This document shows, in pieces, positions 12,031-20,405 of a stretch of 64,000 bases of DNA. Within the stretch, counting starts at the first letter, position 1, and each line of letters starts with the position of its first letter. Made by a program: the position numbers and the translations under genes. The notes under the pieces were generated by a model, which did no database searches, was not told where the DNA came from, and saw nothing but the letters and a program-made list of their open reading frames with translations. Location: positions 310,001 to 374,000 of the forward strand of contig NZ_JAHRID010000003.1 of NCBI RefSeq assembly GCF_019100565.1, in the 5' to 3' direction. Source of the DNA: Arsukibacterium indicum. Lineage in GTDB: Bacteria > Pseudomonadota > Gammaproteobacteria > Enterobacterales > Alteromonadaceae.

Positions 12031-12067
12031 AAAAAACCGCTGCAGGGGCAACCTTGCAGCGGTTTTT
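12031..12067. terminator. bidirectional rho-independent terminator after katG
   Basis: A long stem built on CCGCTGCA (12037-12044) and TGCAGCGG (12055-12062), extended by A:T pairs, has A-tract and T-tract flanks on both sides. It serves katG and also the convergent His-rich lipoprotein gene that ends at 12083. Confidence 0.9.
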
Positions 12068-12082
12068 ATTTATCAACCGTAT

Positions 12083-13477
12083 TTAGTGGTCGTGATCGTG
12101 TTCTGCAGCTGCGTCAGCAATACCCAGCCATACCAGTTTATGTGGCATAAAGTTAAGCTGCTTGGTTGCCACCACTTCACCGTCAGCCACATCCACTGTC
12201 AGCAAACTACGGTCAATCGGGTTTAACACATACACTTTGTCGTCACTGGCCGAAATAGCCAGTTCAAAGCGGCTGCCCTGTGGCATAGTGCTGACATCTG
12301 CTGTCGTTAGTTGCACTTTTGCAGCAAACTCAAACGCCGCTTCGTCAGTTCCTTGATGCTCGTCGCCATGCTCATGACCGTGATAGTTCAGAATAGTTAA
12401 AAAACCCTGGTTATCTAACAGCACGAACTTTTCGCCATGATCAGCAAAACCGTAACCGGTCAGGCTGGCACCTTCTGTTGCCTGCCAGTCGATCAGCTCC
12501 ATTTCGCCGTCTTCGGCATGAATCGCAAAAGCACTGGCACCGGCAAAGCCAACGAAATGTTCAGCGTCCTCAGCACCAACTAAGGTGCCAATCCGCATTG
12601 AACCGGTAAAGTCTGCAGTATTAGCCAGTTTGCTGGCGGTAAAGGTAGTACCGTCCTGTTCAATCAGCAGCACCCCATCGGTACAACCAAAGCTGATAAA
12701 ATGCTCGTTTTGCGCACTGCCATGCAAACCCGGGCAAAGTTCGTCGAACACTAATTCTTCATCAAAGTGATCATCGTGTGCATGATACACCGCCACCTTA
12801 TCGGGCAGGGTAGTCGCACTATCGGCGTCGCGTACGGTCGAGACTAAATATTCACCCCGGGCCTGAGCCGCGCCATGCATATTCAGTGTGTAATTTAATA
12901 CAGGGTAACCATTGCTGTCGGTGGTGATATCCGCTTCGGTTGTCACTGCTACTGCGGCTGGTGCGCCGCTGGCTGCATCACCATCAAAAAATATCGCCGT
13001 TTGGCTGTCAGTCCTGGTGATATGAGTGGGCCGGCTATCAGTTAATACAAAGCTGGCCAGCTCCGGTGCCTGCTGGTAAGGATGCAGGTGATCGACATGG
13101 TCTTCCTGAAACAAACCACCGTCAATAAATTCTACCCGGTCGGAAGTGCGTTGTACGGCTAACGCGTAGCGCCTGGCAGGCGACGCTGCCAATGCTGATG
13201 GAATATCGGCTACGGCGAAGGTATCCAGCAAACTGCCGTCAGTTAACTCGTACACTGAAACCAGGTTGGAATCTTTGGCCGAGATGACCAGCCGGCCGGC
13301 GGTGCTGATATCACTGTCGCCATGATCGTGGTCATGGTCACCATCATCGCCGTGGTCATGATCATCATCGACTGCTATCGGGTCTTTTTCAATAATGGTA
13401 GTGGTACTGTCGCCACAGCCACTTAGCAAAGATACCCCAACCAGCGCAGCCAACAGGGTTAATTTGGTTTGCAACAT
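12083..13477 (-). CDS. His-rich periplasmic lipoprotein, predicted zinc-locus beta-propeller
   Basis: A 464-residue lipoprotein with lipobox LLSGC (C21). Straight after it comes an acidic, histidine-rich linker, DDDHDHGDDGDHDHDHGDSD. The rest is a string of short beta-rich units (GRLVISAKDSNLVSVYEL, RYALAVQRTSDRVEFIDG, KVAVYHAHDDHFDEE and others), suggesting a propeller. More histidines occur near HGHEHGDEHQ and the C-terminal EHDHDH. The ATG follows AGGAG. It lies 107 bp downstream of the His-rich TonB receptor on the same strand. Zinc binding or handover to the receptor is inferred from the His/Asp clusters and from the Zur-type sites; no named family is recognised. Confidence 0.8.
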   Translation of the reverse strand: MLQTKLTLLAALVGVSLLSGCGDSTTTIIEKDPIAVDDDHDHGDDGDHDHDHGDSDISTAGRLVISAKDSNLVSVYELTDGSLLDTFAVADIPSALAASPARRYALAVQRTSDRVEFIDGGLFQEDHVDHLHPYQQAPELASFVLTDSRPTHITRTDSQTAIFFDGDAASGAPAAVAVTTEADITTDSNGYPVLNYTLNMHGAAQARGEYLVSTVRDADSATTLPDKVAVYHAHDDHFDEELVFDELCPGLHGSAQNEHFISFGCTDGVLLIEQDGTTFTASKLANTADFTGSMRIGTLVGAEDAEHFVGFAGASAFAIHAEDGEMELIDWQATEGASLTGYGFADHGEKFVLLDNQGFLTILNYHGHEHGDEHQGTDEAAFEFAAKVQLTTADVSTMPQGSRFELAISASDDKVYVLNPIDRSLLTVDVADGEVVATKQLNFMPHKLVWLGIADAAAEHDHDH

Positions 13478-13491
13478 AACAACTCCTAAAC

Positions 13492-13517
13492 ACTAATCCA
13501 AAGTACTAATCCAGAGT
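13492..13517. repeat. tandem 13-bp repeat in the receptor-lipoprotein spacer
   Basis: Two copies, ACTAATCCAAAGT and ACTAATCCAGAGT, lie head to tail, with a decayed third copy beginning ACTCAGTCA. They sit directly upstream of the lipoprotein gene's ribosome-binding site. Function unknown. Confidence 0.6.
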
Positions 13518-13532
13518 ACTCAGTCAAAACAA

Positions 13533-13566
13533 GAAAAAATACGGCGGGCCAGGAAGCCCCCGCCGC
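13533..13566 (-). terminator. terminator or attenuator after the His-rich receptor gene
   Basis: Arms CGGCGGG (13542-13548) and CCCGCCG (13559-13565) form a GC-rich stem. On the minus strand it is followed by TATTTTTTC. It lies between the receptor and lipoprotein genes and may lower, rather than abolish, expression of the second gene. Confidence 0.65.
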
Positions 13567-13584
13567 AAAAAAGTCAACTCGTTA

Positions 13585-16017
13585 TCAGAACCGACCGCGT
13601 AAGCCCAGTGCCAGTGAACGGCCTGGTAGCGGGGCTTTATCTTTTAAAAATGAGGTATGAACCCGTGCTTCTTCATCGGTCAGGTTCCGGCCTTTCAGGT
13701 AAACTGTCAGCTCCTGCATCCCAACATCAAACCGATAGCTGACACTGGCATCAAGCAGGGTATAGCCGGCAGTGGCCTGCTCCATTTCAGCGACCTTGTC
13801 TTGTTTGAAGTAACGGGTTGCACGGATATCGGCACTGACGGCATCCTGCTCGTATGCCAATTCAGCTGCTACCCGCAGTGGCGGCGTGCGCGGTAAGTCT
13901 CCACCATCCTGCAAACGGGCACGTACATAATCACCCTGTAAAGTCAGTTTAAAGGGGTCATTAACCTGCCAGACATATTCTGCCTCTAAACCGTGCAGGG
14001 TAACGTCGGCCGCGGCGAACAGGTAAACCGGCATTTCGCCTGCATGCTCATCGCCATGGTCATGACCGTCATCATGGCCATGATCGTGGCCATCTTCTGC
14101 AAAAAGACCAGTATTTTGCTGGTAATAGTAGTTATCTACCCGGTTATAAAAAGCATTTAACACAAAGCCGGTATTGCCGCTGAACTTACGCAGGGTAATA
14201 TCCAGGTTGTTAGATTTCTCAAGCTCAACAGGCTGAGTGTTAAGTTCAAAACCGTCTTCACCCTGCATAAACAAGGCACCGATCTCATAAGAGGCAGTAC
14301 TAATATGCGGGCCAAAAGAAAGAAGCTCAGCTGCAGAAGGAGCGCGCTGTGAATGTGATACTGACAAGCCAAGATTATAACCTTCAGTAAAATCCCAGAC
14401 GGTGCCAGCCGACAAGCTGTAAGGTGTAAAGCGCTGCTCTACCTCAAATACCCGGATATATTCAACACCATGGCCATGTTCGTGATCATGGTCGTGTTCA
14501 TCCGCGTGGTCGTCGTGGCTATGCGCAGCTAACTCTGGCAGTATGACATTTGACGCGTTCAGAGTTACCCGCTCCAGACGGGCGCCCAGTTGCAGCAGCC
14601 AGTTGTCGATATGGCGCTCTTCGACCCAGCCAATCGCCAGCATTTCAGTTTCTGATGGTGGGGTAAACGCCTCTGCGCCCAGTGCTTCAAAATCGCTGAA
14701 TTTGTAATGCAGGCTGAAACCACCGCGCCACTCCAGAAAAGTACGGTGCAGAATTTCAAGCCGCGCTTCGTGGCTGCGGTTTTTAAAGGTGGTACCAATT
14801 TCACCATGCTCAATTTCGCTATGCTGATAATCGGTGAAGGCCAGCTTGGTGTTAACTGAGCGGATAAAGCCGGTCGCTGAATTTAACTCACTTAACAACT
14901 GCAACCTGTTTTGAGTTAAATCGGCATACACGTCTTCTTCAGCACCGTGTTCTTCATGATCATGACCTTCATGTTCATCATGATCTTCTTCATGGCCACC
15001 ATGCGAATGGCCCGGAATACCGTACTCACGGTCAAGCCGGCCATACGACACACCAATAAAACCATTGTCCAGCAGCAAGCTGCCGCCCAGAGTGAAACCT
15101 TTCGCCGTGGCGGCGGTATTGTCGACCCGACCTTTCACTGCGTCTTCATCTGGCTGCGCTTCAGCAAAGCCGGGAATGTCGTAACTGTCGTTATCACGCC
15201 AGAAACCATCGACATATAAACCAAGATTATCAACACCGGTTACCATTGAACCTGATGCCAGCTTCTCATCGTTAACAGAGTCGCCCTGCAGCATCCACTC
15301 GGCACGAGTAGTATTGTTGGTTGGAATGCGCTCATCCACGACGTTAACCACGCCACCAATAGCGCCACTACCGTAAAATAAAGTTGCGGGGCCGCGCAGT
15401 ACTTCAATCTGGGTAGCGGTGCTGGTCTCGCTTGCTACGCTGTGATCCGGACCAATCCGGGAGGCATCTCCGGCATCCAGTCCATTCTGGGTAATTAATA
15501 CCCGCGGGCCATCCAGACCACGAATTATCGGGCTGCTGGCCACATTGCCGTAAAAGTTAGAGTGCACCCCAACTTCATTTTTCAGGGTATCACCCAGGGT
15601 TGACGCCTGGTTCATTTTCAAGGCATCACCGGCCAGTACACTCACCGGCAAAGACGACTCAGTAGCCGAGGCGTGAAACGGGCTGGCGGTAACGTCAATA
15701 ACTTCTATGGTACTGCTAAGCAAGGTTAGATTTACGTTAGTTAACCCCTGCTCAGGCACAGAAAAGTGAAAATTCCGATGCCCAAAACGGCGAGCCTCAA
15801 CATGCAGTTCGGCTTCGCCGGGTCGTAAGCTGGATACAGTAAAGCGCCCTTCAGCATCAGTTACAACCCGCTGATTTTCGCCGACAACGGTCACTTCGGC
15901 TTTGGCCACCGGTTTGCCGTTTTCGTCTGTAATAACACCGGAAATAGACTCAGCCATAGCCTGACTGGCAAATAAGCTGGCTGCAACCACACTGGCTATA
16001 ATGGTTTTTCTAAACAT
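13585..16017 (-). CDS. His-rich TonB-dependent outer-membrane receptor, ZnuD-like
   Basis: An 810-residue outer-membrane transporter, very probably for zinc. In order: a signal peptide ending SQAMA; a carboxypeptidase-regulatory-like domain (SGVITDENGKPVAKAEVTVV, about 28-110); a TonB-box-like IEVIDVTA; a plug domain; and a 22-strand-type barrel ending in LRGRF. Three loops are packed with His/Asp/Glu, for example HSHGGHEEDHDEHEGHDHEE and DGHDHGHDDGHDHGDEH, a hallmark of ZnuD-type receptors. The start at 16017 is preferred over 16029 because GGGGA then serves as the ribosome-binding site. Zur-type palindromes lie upstream; the His-rich lipoprotein lies downstream. Confidence 0.9.
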   Translation of the reverse strand: MFRKTIIASVVAASLFASQAMAESISGVITDENGKPVAKAEVTVVGENQRVVTDAEGRFTVSSLRPGEAELHVEARRFGHRNFHFSVPEQGLTNVNLTLLSSTIEVIDVTASPFHASATESSLPVSVLAGDALKMNQASTLGDTLKNEVGVHSNFYGNVASSPIIRGLDGPRVLITQNGLDAGDASRIGPDHSVASETSTATQIEVLRGPATLFYGSGAIGGVVNVVDERIPTNNTTRAEWMLQGDSVNDEKLASGSMVTGVDNLGLYVDGFWRDNDSYDIPGFAEAQPDEDAVKGRVDNTAATAKGFTLGGSLLLDNGFIGVSYGRLDREYGIPGHSHGGHEEDHDEHEGHDHEEHGAEEDVYADLTQNRLQLLSELNSATGFIRSVNTKLAFTDYQHSEIEHGEIGTTFKNRSHEARLEILHRTFLEWRGGFSLHYKFSDFEALGAEAFTPPSETEMLAIGWVEERHIDNWLLQLGARLERVTLNASNVILPELAAHSHDDHADEHDHDHEHGHGVEYIRVFEVEQRFTPYSLSAGTVWDFTEGYNLGLSVSHSQRAPSAAELLSFGPHISTASYEIGALFMQGEDGFELNTQPVELEKSNNLDITLRKFSGNTGFVLNAFYNRVDNYYYQQNTGLFAEDGHDHGHDDGHDHGDEHAGEMPVYLFAAADVTLHGLEAEYVWQVNDPFKLTLQGDYVRARLQDGGDLPRTPPLRVAAELAYEQDAVSADIRATRYFKQDKVAEMEQATAGYTLLDASVSYRFDVGMQELTVYLKGRNLTDEEARVHTSFLKDKAPLPGRSLALGLRGRF

Positions 16018-16101
16018 TTTATTCCCCATAAAGTACCGGTTTTTATTCCAATAGCTGGCAACACTTTCGGTTGTCTGAGTGATTCTTATCGAATAATTGC
16101 T

Positions 16102-16113
16102 ATGTTATAACAT
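16102..16113. promoter_or_regulatory. Zur-like half-size palindrome
   Basis: ATGTTATAACAT is a perfect 12-bp palindrome that shares the TGTTATA arm of gammaproteobacterial Zur sites but lacks the central spacer. It sits 85 bp upstream of the His-rich receptor gene and 13 bp from the better Zur box. Confidence 0.5.
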
Positions 16114-16125
16114 TTTTAATTGTTT

Positions 16126-16140
16126 TGTTATACTATAACA
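16126..16140. promoter_or_regulatory. Zur box between receptor and MerC-like genes
   Basis: TGTTATACTATAACA is a 7-1-7 palindrome that fits the known gammaproteobacterial Zur consensus (TGTTATAnTATAACA). It lies in the divergent intergenic region, 66 bp before the MerC-like start and 109 bp before the receptor start, so it could control both genes. Regulation by zinc is inferred from this site plus the His-rich products. Confidence 0.8.
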
Positions 16141-16205
16141 TTGTTTTTTTGCTGACAATTTCAATTCAGCTTTGGCAACGGGTTTTAAGTTTTCAGGGAG
16201 TTACA

Positions 16206-16571
16206 ATGAAAGATCTTATTGCGGCAATGCTCTCCGGGCTCTGTGTGGTGCATTGTTTAGCCGTGCCGGTACTGTTGGCTGTGGGCAGTTCCGGCTTATT
16301 GCTGGGTGTATTCAGTTCAGAGTGGTTTCACTATCTGATGCTATTGCCAATAAGTGGCTTACTGGTATGGAGTCTGCCTGGCGGCTGGTGTGTTCATCGC
16401 AATAAAACACCGTTTGTACTGGGGCTAAGTGGCTTTTTACTGCTAATCGTATCGATTTTTGCAGGCCATGATGCAGAGCTGCCGTTATCAGTAGCAGGCG
16501 GCCTGCTACTAATCAGTGGTCATTTATATAACCGTAAACTGTTACAAAAGCCGCGGCGGCAACTGGCATGA
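16206..16571 (+). CDS. MerC-domain inner-membrane protein
   Basis: A 121-residue membrane protein with four hydrophobic segments. The first helix carries the MerC-type pattern SGLCVVHCLAVPVLL with paired cysteines and a histidine. Original MerC proteins carry mercury across the inner membrane, but chromosomal relatives beside zinc receptors have been linked to zinc deficiency, which fits here. The ATG at 16206 follows CAGGGAG; a longer frame from 16125 would begin inside the Zur box. It is divergent from the ZnuD-like receptor. No mercury resistance genes (merR, merA, merT) are nearby. Confidence 0.82.
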   Translation: MKDLIAAMLSGLCVVHCLAVPVLLAVGSSGLLLGVFSSEWFHYLMLLPISGLLVWSLPGGWCVHRNKTPFVLGLSGFLLLIVSIFAGHDAELPLSVAGGLLLISGHLYNRKLLQKPRRQLA

Positions 16572-16670
16572 CTGCGTAACCCTTACTGACTTTCATCTGC
16601 CTAGCCATCAGCTATGCTCTGATGACGCTGGATCCTGTGTAGCCATGTTGTTGTCCGGACAGTATATACT

Positions 16671-17981
16671 TTATTGCTGCCGGTATAGCCCCAGCAAACG
16701 GTAGCACCAGTAAACAACAATCAGCAGGGTTAGCAAGGTCCAGCCCAGCAGGAAACTACTGGTCGCCAGCGGCATATTCGGTAGCTGGCTATTGACACCG
16801 TAGGATAACATGGCTTGGTAGCCGGCCCAGATACTGCCTGCCAGCATCAACACTGTGCCGCTAACCAGTATTACCAGAGTTTTACCGTATACCAGCTGCT
16901 GCCGTTTGGCCAGTTGTCGTTTTAAGTACATATAGCTACCACTTAGTGCCATGAACGATAGCAATAAGCCAAAGACAAACCAAATCACTTTACTGATTAA
17001 TCCGGCAAAATCACCAAAATGCAGCGGATCAGCGGTATCAGACAGCCGCCAGTACAACGACAAGTCGCTGGCATTCTGGTTATACACGATGTCACTGTTT
17101 ACCGGGTTAACATACACTTTGTTGGCACGGTCGCGCACCAGTACATGCCCAGCCTGGCCATTTACCTGCAGATAACCATTGTCAAACCAGACAGAACGTA
17201 TCTGCAGTTCAGGCCGCAGTTGCTGCACCTTATCCAGCAACTGCGACAGAGGTAAACTGTCACCCTGGTTGTTACTGAGCGCCGGTAATTGCTTAACCGC
17301 ATAGCTGCCAGCGCCCATATAGGCCACCTTGCCATCAATGACGTCAGATCGCAGCGCCTCATATAAATACCAGACACTGGTCAGGGCTATCAGCAAACTG
17401 AACCAGAGCCCCCAGAGACCAACGAGTTTATGCAAACTGGCGACATTCGCGCGGCGCTGCCTGCCCCAGCTTAAGGTAAAAAACTTACGCCACCAGTGCC
17501 GGTACAGATACAGCGCTGACACGATTGAAATAAGCAGCGGCAACGCCAGCAAAAACACCATATAAGCGGCAAAAGTCCGGTTAAAAGGTCCAAACAGTAC
17601 CCGGTGATAATCGCGGAAAAACCGCTGGATAGTAAAGTAGCTGCTGTCTCCGGCGATGACGCCACTCACCGGGTCAACATACACATGGCGCCACTGCCCG
17701 TCCGCCGTTTCAATCACCACATCGTAATTAAAGCCCGGCGCCAGGGGGGCATTGGCAAAGGATACCTTGTCTGTTGGCCGCGCTGTAGCCACAATGTCAT
17801 AGGCGTCAGCCAGCGATATCTGCGCCGGCTGTGTGCTCTGCGCCCGGATATTGGAGTTAGTTAACCAGTCCAGCTCGTTGGATAAAGTGGCAAAGGTGCC
17901 ACTCCAGCAAATGATGAACAGCAATAAACCCGTCCAGACCCCGGTCAGACTGTGCCAGTTAAACCACTGCTTTGCATTCAT
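16671..17981 (-). CDS. PepSY-associated TM protein (siderophore uptake/reduction type)
   Basis: A 436-residue inner-membrane protein of the PepSY_TM family, with about six hydrophobic segments. The first is TGVWTGLLLFIICWSGTFA near the N-terminus; two others are LVGLWGLWFSLLIALTSVWY and the C-terminal FLLGWTLLTLLIVVYWCYR. Between them lie two PepSY-like periplasmic stretches, including VYVDPVSGVIAGD and KVYVNPVNSDIVY. Such proteins commonly follow TonB-dependent siderophore receptors and are thought to release or reduce siderophore iron. Here the gene follows such a receptor after 55 bp on the same strand, so it is probably in the same Fur-controlled unit. Confidence 0.9.
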   Translation of the reverse strand: MNAKQWFNWHSLTGVWTGLLLFIICWSGTFATLSNELDWLTNSNIRAQSTQPAQISLADAYDIVATARPTDKVSFANAPLAPGFNYDVVIETADGQWRHVYVDPVSGVIAGDSSYFTIQRFFRDYHRVLFGPFNRTFAAYMVFLLALPLLISIVSALYLYRHWWRKFFTLSWGRQRRANVASLHKLVGLWGLWFSLLIALTSVWYLYEALRSDVIDGKVAYMGAGSYAVKQLPALSNNQGDSLPLSQLLDKVQQLRPELQIRSVWFDNGYLQVNGQAGHVLVRDRANKVYVNPVNSDIVYNQNASDLSLYWRLSDTADPLHFGDFAGLISKVIWFVFGLLLSFMALSGSYMYLKRQLAKRQQLVYGKTLVILVSGTVLMLAGSIWAGYQAMLSYGVNSQLPNMPLATSSFLLGWTLLTLLIVVYWCYRLLGLYRQQ

Positions 17982-18036
17982 AACGACGTCTCAGGTTAGT
18001 GCAGTTGCCCCGCCTGCAGTGAGGCGGGGCTTCTGC

Positions 18037-20145
18037 TTAGAAGCGGTAACTGAAGGTGACACTGGCAGAGCGCGGATCGCCCGGGAAAATACGGCCAAAG
18101 TTATAGCCACCAGTCCAATGCACTTCATCAGTGATATTACGCAACTGTAAAGCGGCATCCCAGTTAGTCGCCTTGTAGTACAACGCAGCATTTAGCAGGT
18201 GATAAGACGGCAGGGTTAACGCCTGCTCAAAGGTACGGCGCTCACCGACATAGCTAACCCCGGCACCGGCAGCCCAGTTATCATTAAACTGGTACTTAGC
18301 CCACAAGGTGGCGCTGTGCTTAGGTGCGCCCTCTTTGGCTTTGCCTACCTGGCTTAAATCAGTATCTTCGGTAATCCTGGCACGGTTAAAGGCATAGTTG
18401 GCAATAATATTCAGCTGATCAGTCAGCTTGCCGTTCAGCTCAAACTCGACACCACGTGCCTGCTCTTCACCGCGCTGGCGGTATTTATCAAAACCATCAT
18501 TGGCCGCCTGCGTGGCCTCATCATCATACAAAATGATGTTGTTTTTGGTGATTTCATAGGCAGATACTGTCAGCAGCACTGCATCATCAAACTGCTTGGT
18601 TTTAAAGCCAATTTCAAACAACTCGCTGTCTTGTGGCTCAAACGGGCCGCCGCTTTGTGGGTTGTTGGAAAACAAATCCTGTGGCTCAAAACCGGTTACC
18701 CAGGTGGCATACAAGCTGGAGTTGGCCGACAGCCTGTAAATCGCACCAGCCCGCGGCAGTATTGCGCTGTCTTTCGCGCCAAAGCCATCAGTATCAATAA
18801 TATCGTAGTTTTCAGAACGCACGCTTAGCAGTAATGACCAGTTGCCAAGATCCATCTGATCCTGAATATACCAACCGGTGCTTTTAAAATCACCGCCCCA
18901 GGGTGCGTCTGCGGTGGCGCCATAAGTTTGTGGATCACGCACGCGGTATTCCGGCGCTAAAATGTCAAAAGTATCAACATTATTGGCTCTTAATTGCGCC
19001 AAGTGATAAGAGCGGTCAACATAATCAATACCCGCCACCAGATTGTGGTTAATGCTAAACAGGTTGAACATGCCGCTGATATAGGCCGACACATTCGACA
19101 CATCCGCACTTTCATCGCGGTCAACATACAGCAGGTTAATGATGGAGTCTGAGCCATCGACATAATTGCGAATACGATGCTCAACCAGCTTTTGCTCATA
19201 ATCCTGATGCATGTAGTTCAGCACGGCAGACCAGCCATCACTTAGCTTGTGATCAATCGCAATACTGCTGGTCAGCGACTCAGTATCCATCTTATCGCCG
19301 GGTTGTGTTACTGACACTTTTACCGGCACCTGACCCAGCGATGATGCATTGCGCACATTTGGCTGGCCACGGTCTAAAATGCCTTTAGTATCAGCGTATA
19401 CCAGCTCCAGGTTTACTTTGGTATTGTCGCTGGCCAGCCAGGTAATGCTGGGCGAGGCGAGTAAGCTTTCATTAAATATCTGATTACGGAACGAATCTGA
19501 GTCTTCATAACCCAGGTTAAACCGGTACAGCAGCGATTCATCGCTATTGGCTGGCCCTGTGGTATCAACAGCAATATAGCGGTCCTGATAGCTACCTAAG
19601 CGGGCACTTACTTCGTTGCGCCGCTCTGCCAGTGGCTTTTTTGTCACCATATTAACGGTACCGCCCGGGCTGGCGTCGCCAAAGATGGCCGAGGCAGGGC
19701 CCTTAATCACTTCTACCCGTTCTACATGGGCAATAACCGACTGCGACCAGAAGTCATTGTAGGTGCGCATGCCATTGACACGGCGATCATCAGAGTTACG
19801 AAAACCGCGGATAGTAATATCGTTATAGACCGAAAACTCGTTCACACCGCTGATAAAAGGTGCGACATCGTTTAAGCGCATCATCGCCTGATCTTTGATT
19901 ACCTCTTTGGTAACAGCGCTGATCGACTGCGGTATATCAAGCACATCAGAGGCCACTTTAGTAGCAGAATAACTATATTCAGAAAAGGTTTTGCCGGTAA
20001 AGCGGCCGATAACCTCTATTGTTTCGACATAGTCTGCTGTTTTCGCTGCTTCTGCTGGCGGTTGTTCTGAAGTTGTTTGTTCCACTGCGACTGCGCTCAA
20101 CGACAGTAATGCAACGCTTATTGCTGATAATTTAAACCCGTTCAT
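18037..20145 (-). CDS. TonB-dependent siderophore receptor
   Basis: A 702-residue outer-membrane receptor. A signal peptide (MNGFKLSAISVALLSLSAVA) precedes the TonB-box-like VETIEVIGR. The plug shows LDIPQSISAVTKEVIKDQ, which is typical of the FhuE/FpvA/FoxA siderophore group, and GPASAIFGDASPGGTVNMVTK. The barrel ends in SVTFSYRF, with the terminal Phe needed for assembly. The ATG at 20145 has GAGGGA before it and starts the signal peptide; an upstream frame start at 20202 lies across the Fur site and is rejected. The ligand cannot be named. The PepSY gene follows. Confidence 0.93.
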   Translation of the reverse strand: MNGFKLSAISVALLSLSAVAVEQTTSEQPPAEAAKTADYVETIEVIGRFTGKTFSEYSYSATKVASDVLDIPQSISAVTKEVIKDQAMMRLNDVAPFISGVNEFSVYNDITIRGFRNSDDRRVNGMRTYNDFWSQSVIAHVERVEVIKGPASAIFGDASPGGTVNMVTKKPLAERRNEVSARLGSYQDRYIAVDTTGPANSDESLLYRFNLGYEDSDSFRNQIFNESLLASPSITWLASDNTKVNLELVYADTKGILDRGQPNVRNASSLGQVPVKVSVTQPGDKMDTESLTSSIAIDHKLSDGWSAVLNYMHQDYEQKLVEHRIRNYVDGSDSIINLLYVDRDESADVSNVSAYISGMFNLFSINHNLVAGIDYVDRSYHLAQLRANNVDTFDILAPEYRVRDPQTYGATADAPWGGDFKSTGWYIQDQMDLGNWSLLLSVRSENYDIIDTDGFGAKDSAILPRAGAIYRLSANSSLYATWVTGFEPQDLFSNNPQSGGPFEPQDSELFEIGFKTKQFDDAVLLTVSAYEITKNNIILYDDEATQAANDGFDKYRQRGEEQARGVEFELNGKLTDQLNIIANYAFNRARITEDTDLSQVGKAKEGAPKHSATLWAKYQFNDNWAAGAGVSYVGERRTFEQALTLPSYHLLNAALYYKATNWDAALQLRNITDEVHWTGGYNFGRIFPGDPRSASVTFSYRF

Positions 20146-20174
20146 TACGCTTCCCTCAATTAAAACTGACGGAA

Positions 20175-20197
20175 TGATAATGAGAGTGATTCTCAAT
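20175..20197. promoter_or_regulatory. overlapping Fur boxes upstream of the siderophore receptor
   Basis: TGATAATGAGAGTGA and, six bases on, TGAGAGTGATTCTCA each match the 7-1-7 Fur motif TGATAATnATTATCA, at 10 and 11 of 14 positions. The six-base offset is the classic arrangement of overlapping Fur dimers. The site ends 30 bp before the start codon, so iron repression is expected. Confidence 0.75.
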
Positions 20198-20237
20198 GTC
20201 AATTGCAGGCCGGCCGGTTCCTGTGATTACGATCTAC

Positions 20238-20336
20238 TTACTGCTCTGCCATCTGCTGTAAGAACTGCAGCCGTTGCCGCTCTTCGCCACTGGCCTGAAA
20301 AGGCTCATCGCTCCGGGAATGGGATTCGTATTCTAA
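20238..20336 (-). pseudogene. diverged duplicate of the 3' end of the lipase-partner gene
   Basis: About 73 bp here match the 3' end of the gene ending at 21102 at roughly nine in ten positions, including the TAA stop (20238-20240). The encoded tail EERQRLQFLQQMAEQ is identical, while upstream residues differ (DEPFQASG here, DEPWQASA in the intact gene). Weaker similarity extends a further 30 bp until an in-frame stop. The copy has no start and cannot be functional as a gene. Together with the intact 3' end it brackets the barrel gene at 20406-21035. Confidence 0.85.
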
Positions 20337-20405
20337 AAACCCTTACATTTTTCTGGATTTTCTTAATCAAAAGAAACAGACTGCGAACTGATTAAAGATT
20401 TAATA

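Noticed and set aside
12300-15010. Many near-identical short CATGATCGTGG-like units suggestive of a repeat array
   Set aside because: They are codons for His/Asp-rich stretches of two proteins, not evenly spaced repeats with unique spacers, so not CRISPR or minisatellite DNA.
16206-16571. Mercury resistance locus
   Set aside because: Only a MerC-like protein is present, with no MerR, MerT, MerP or MerA, and the control sites are Zur-type.
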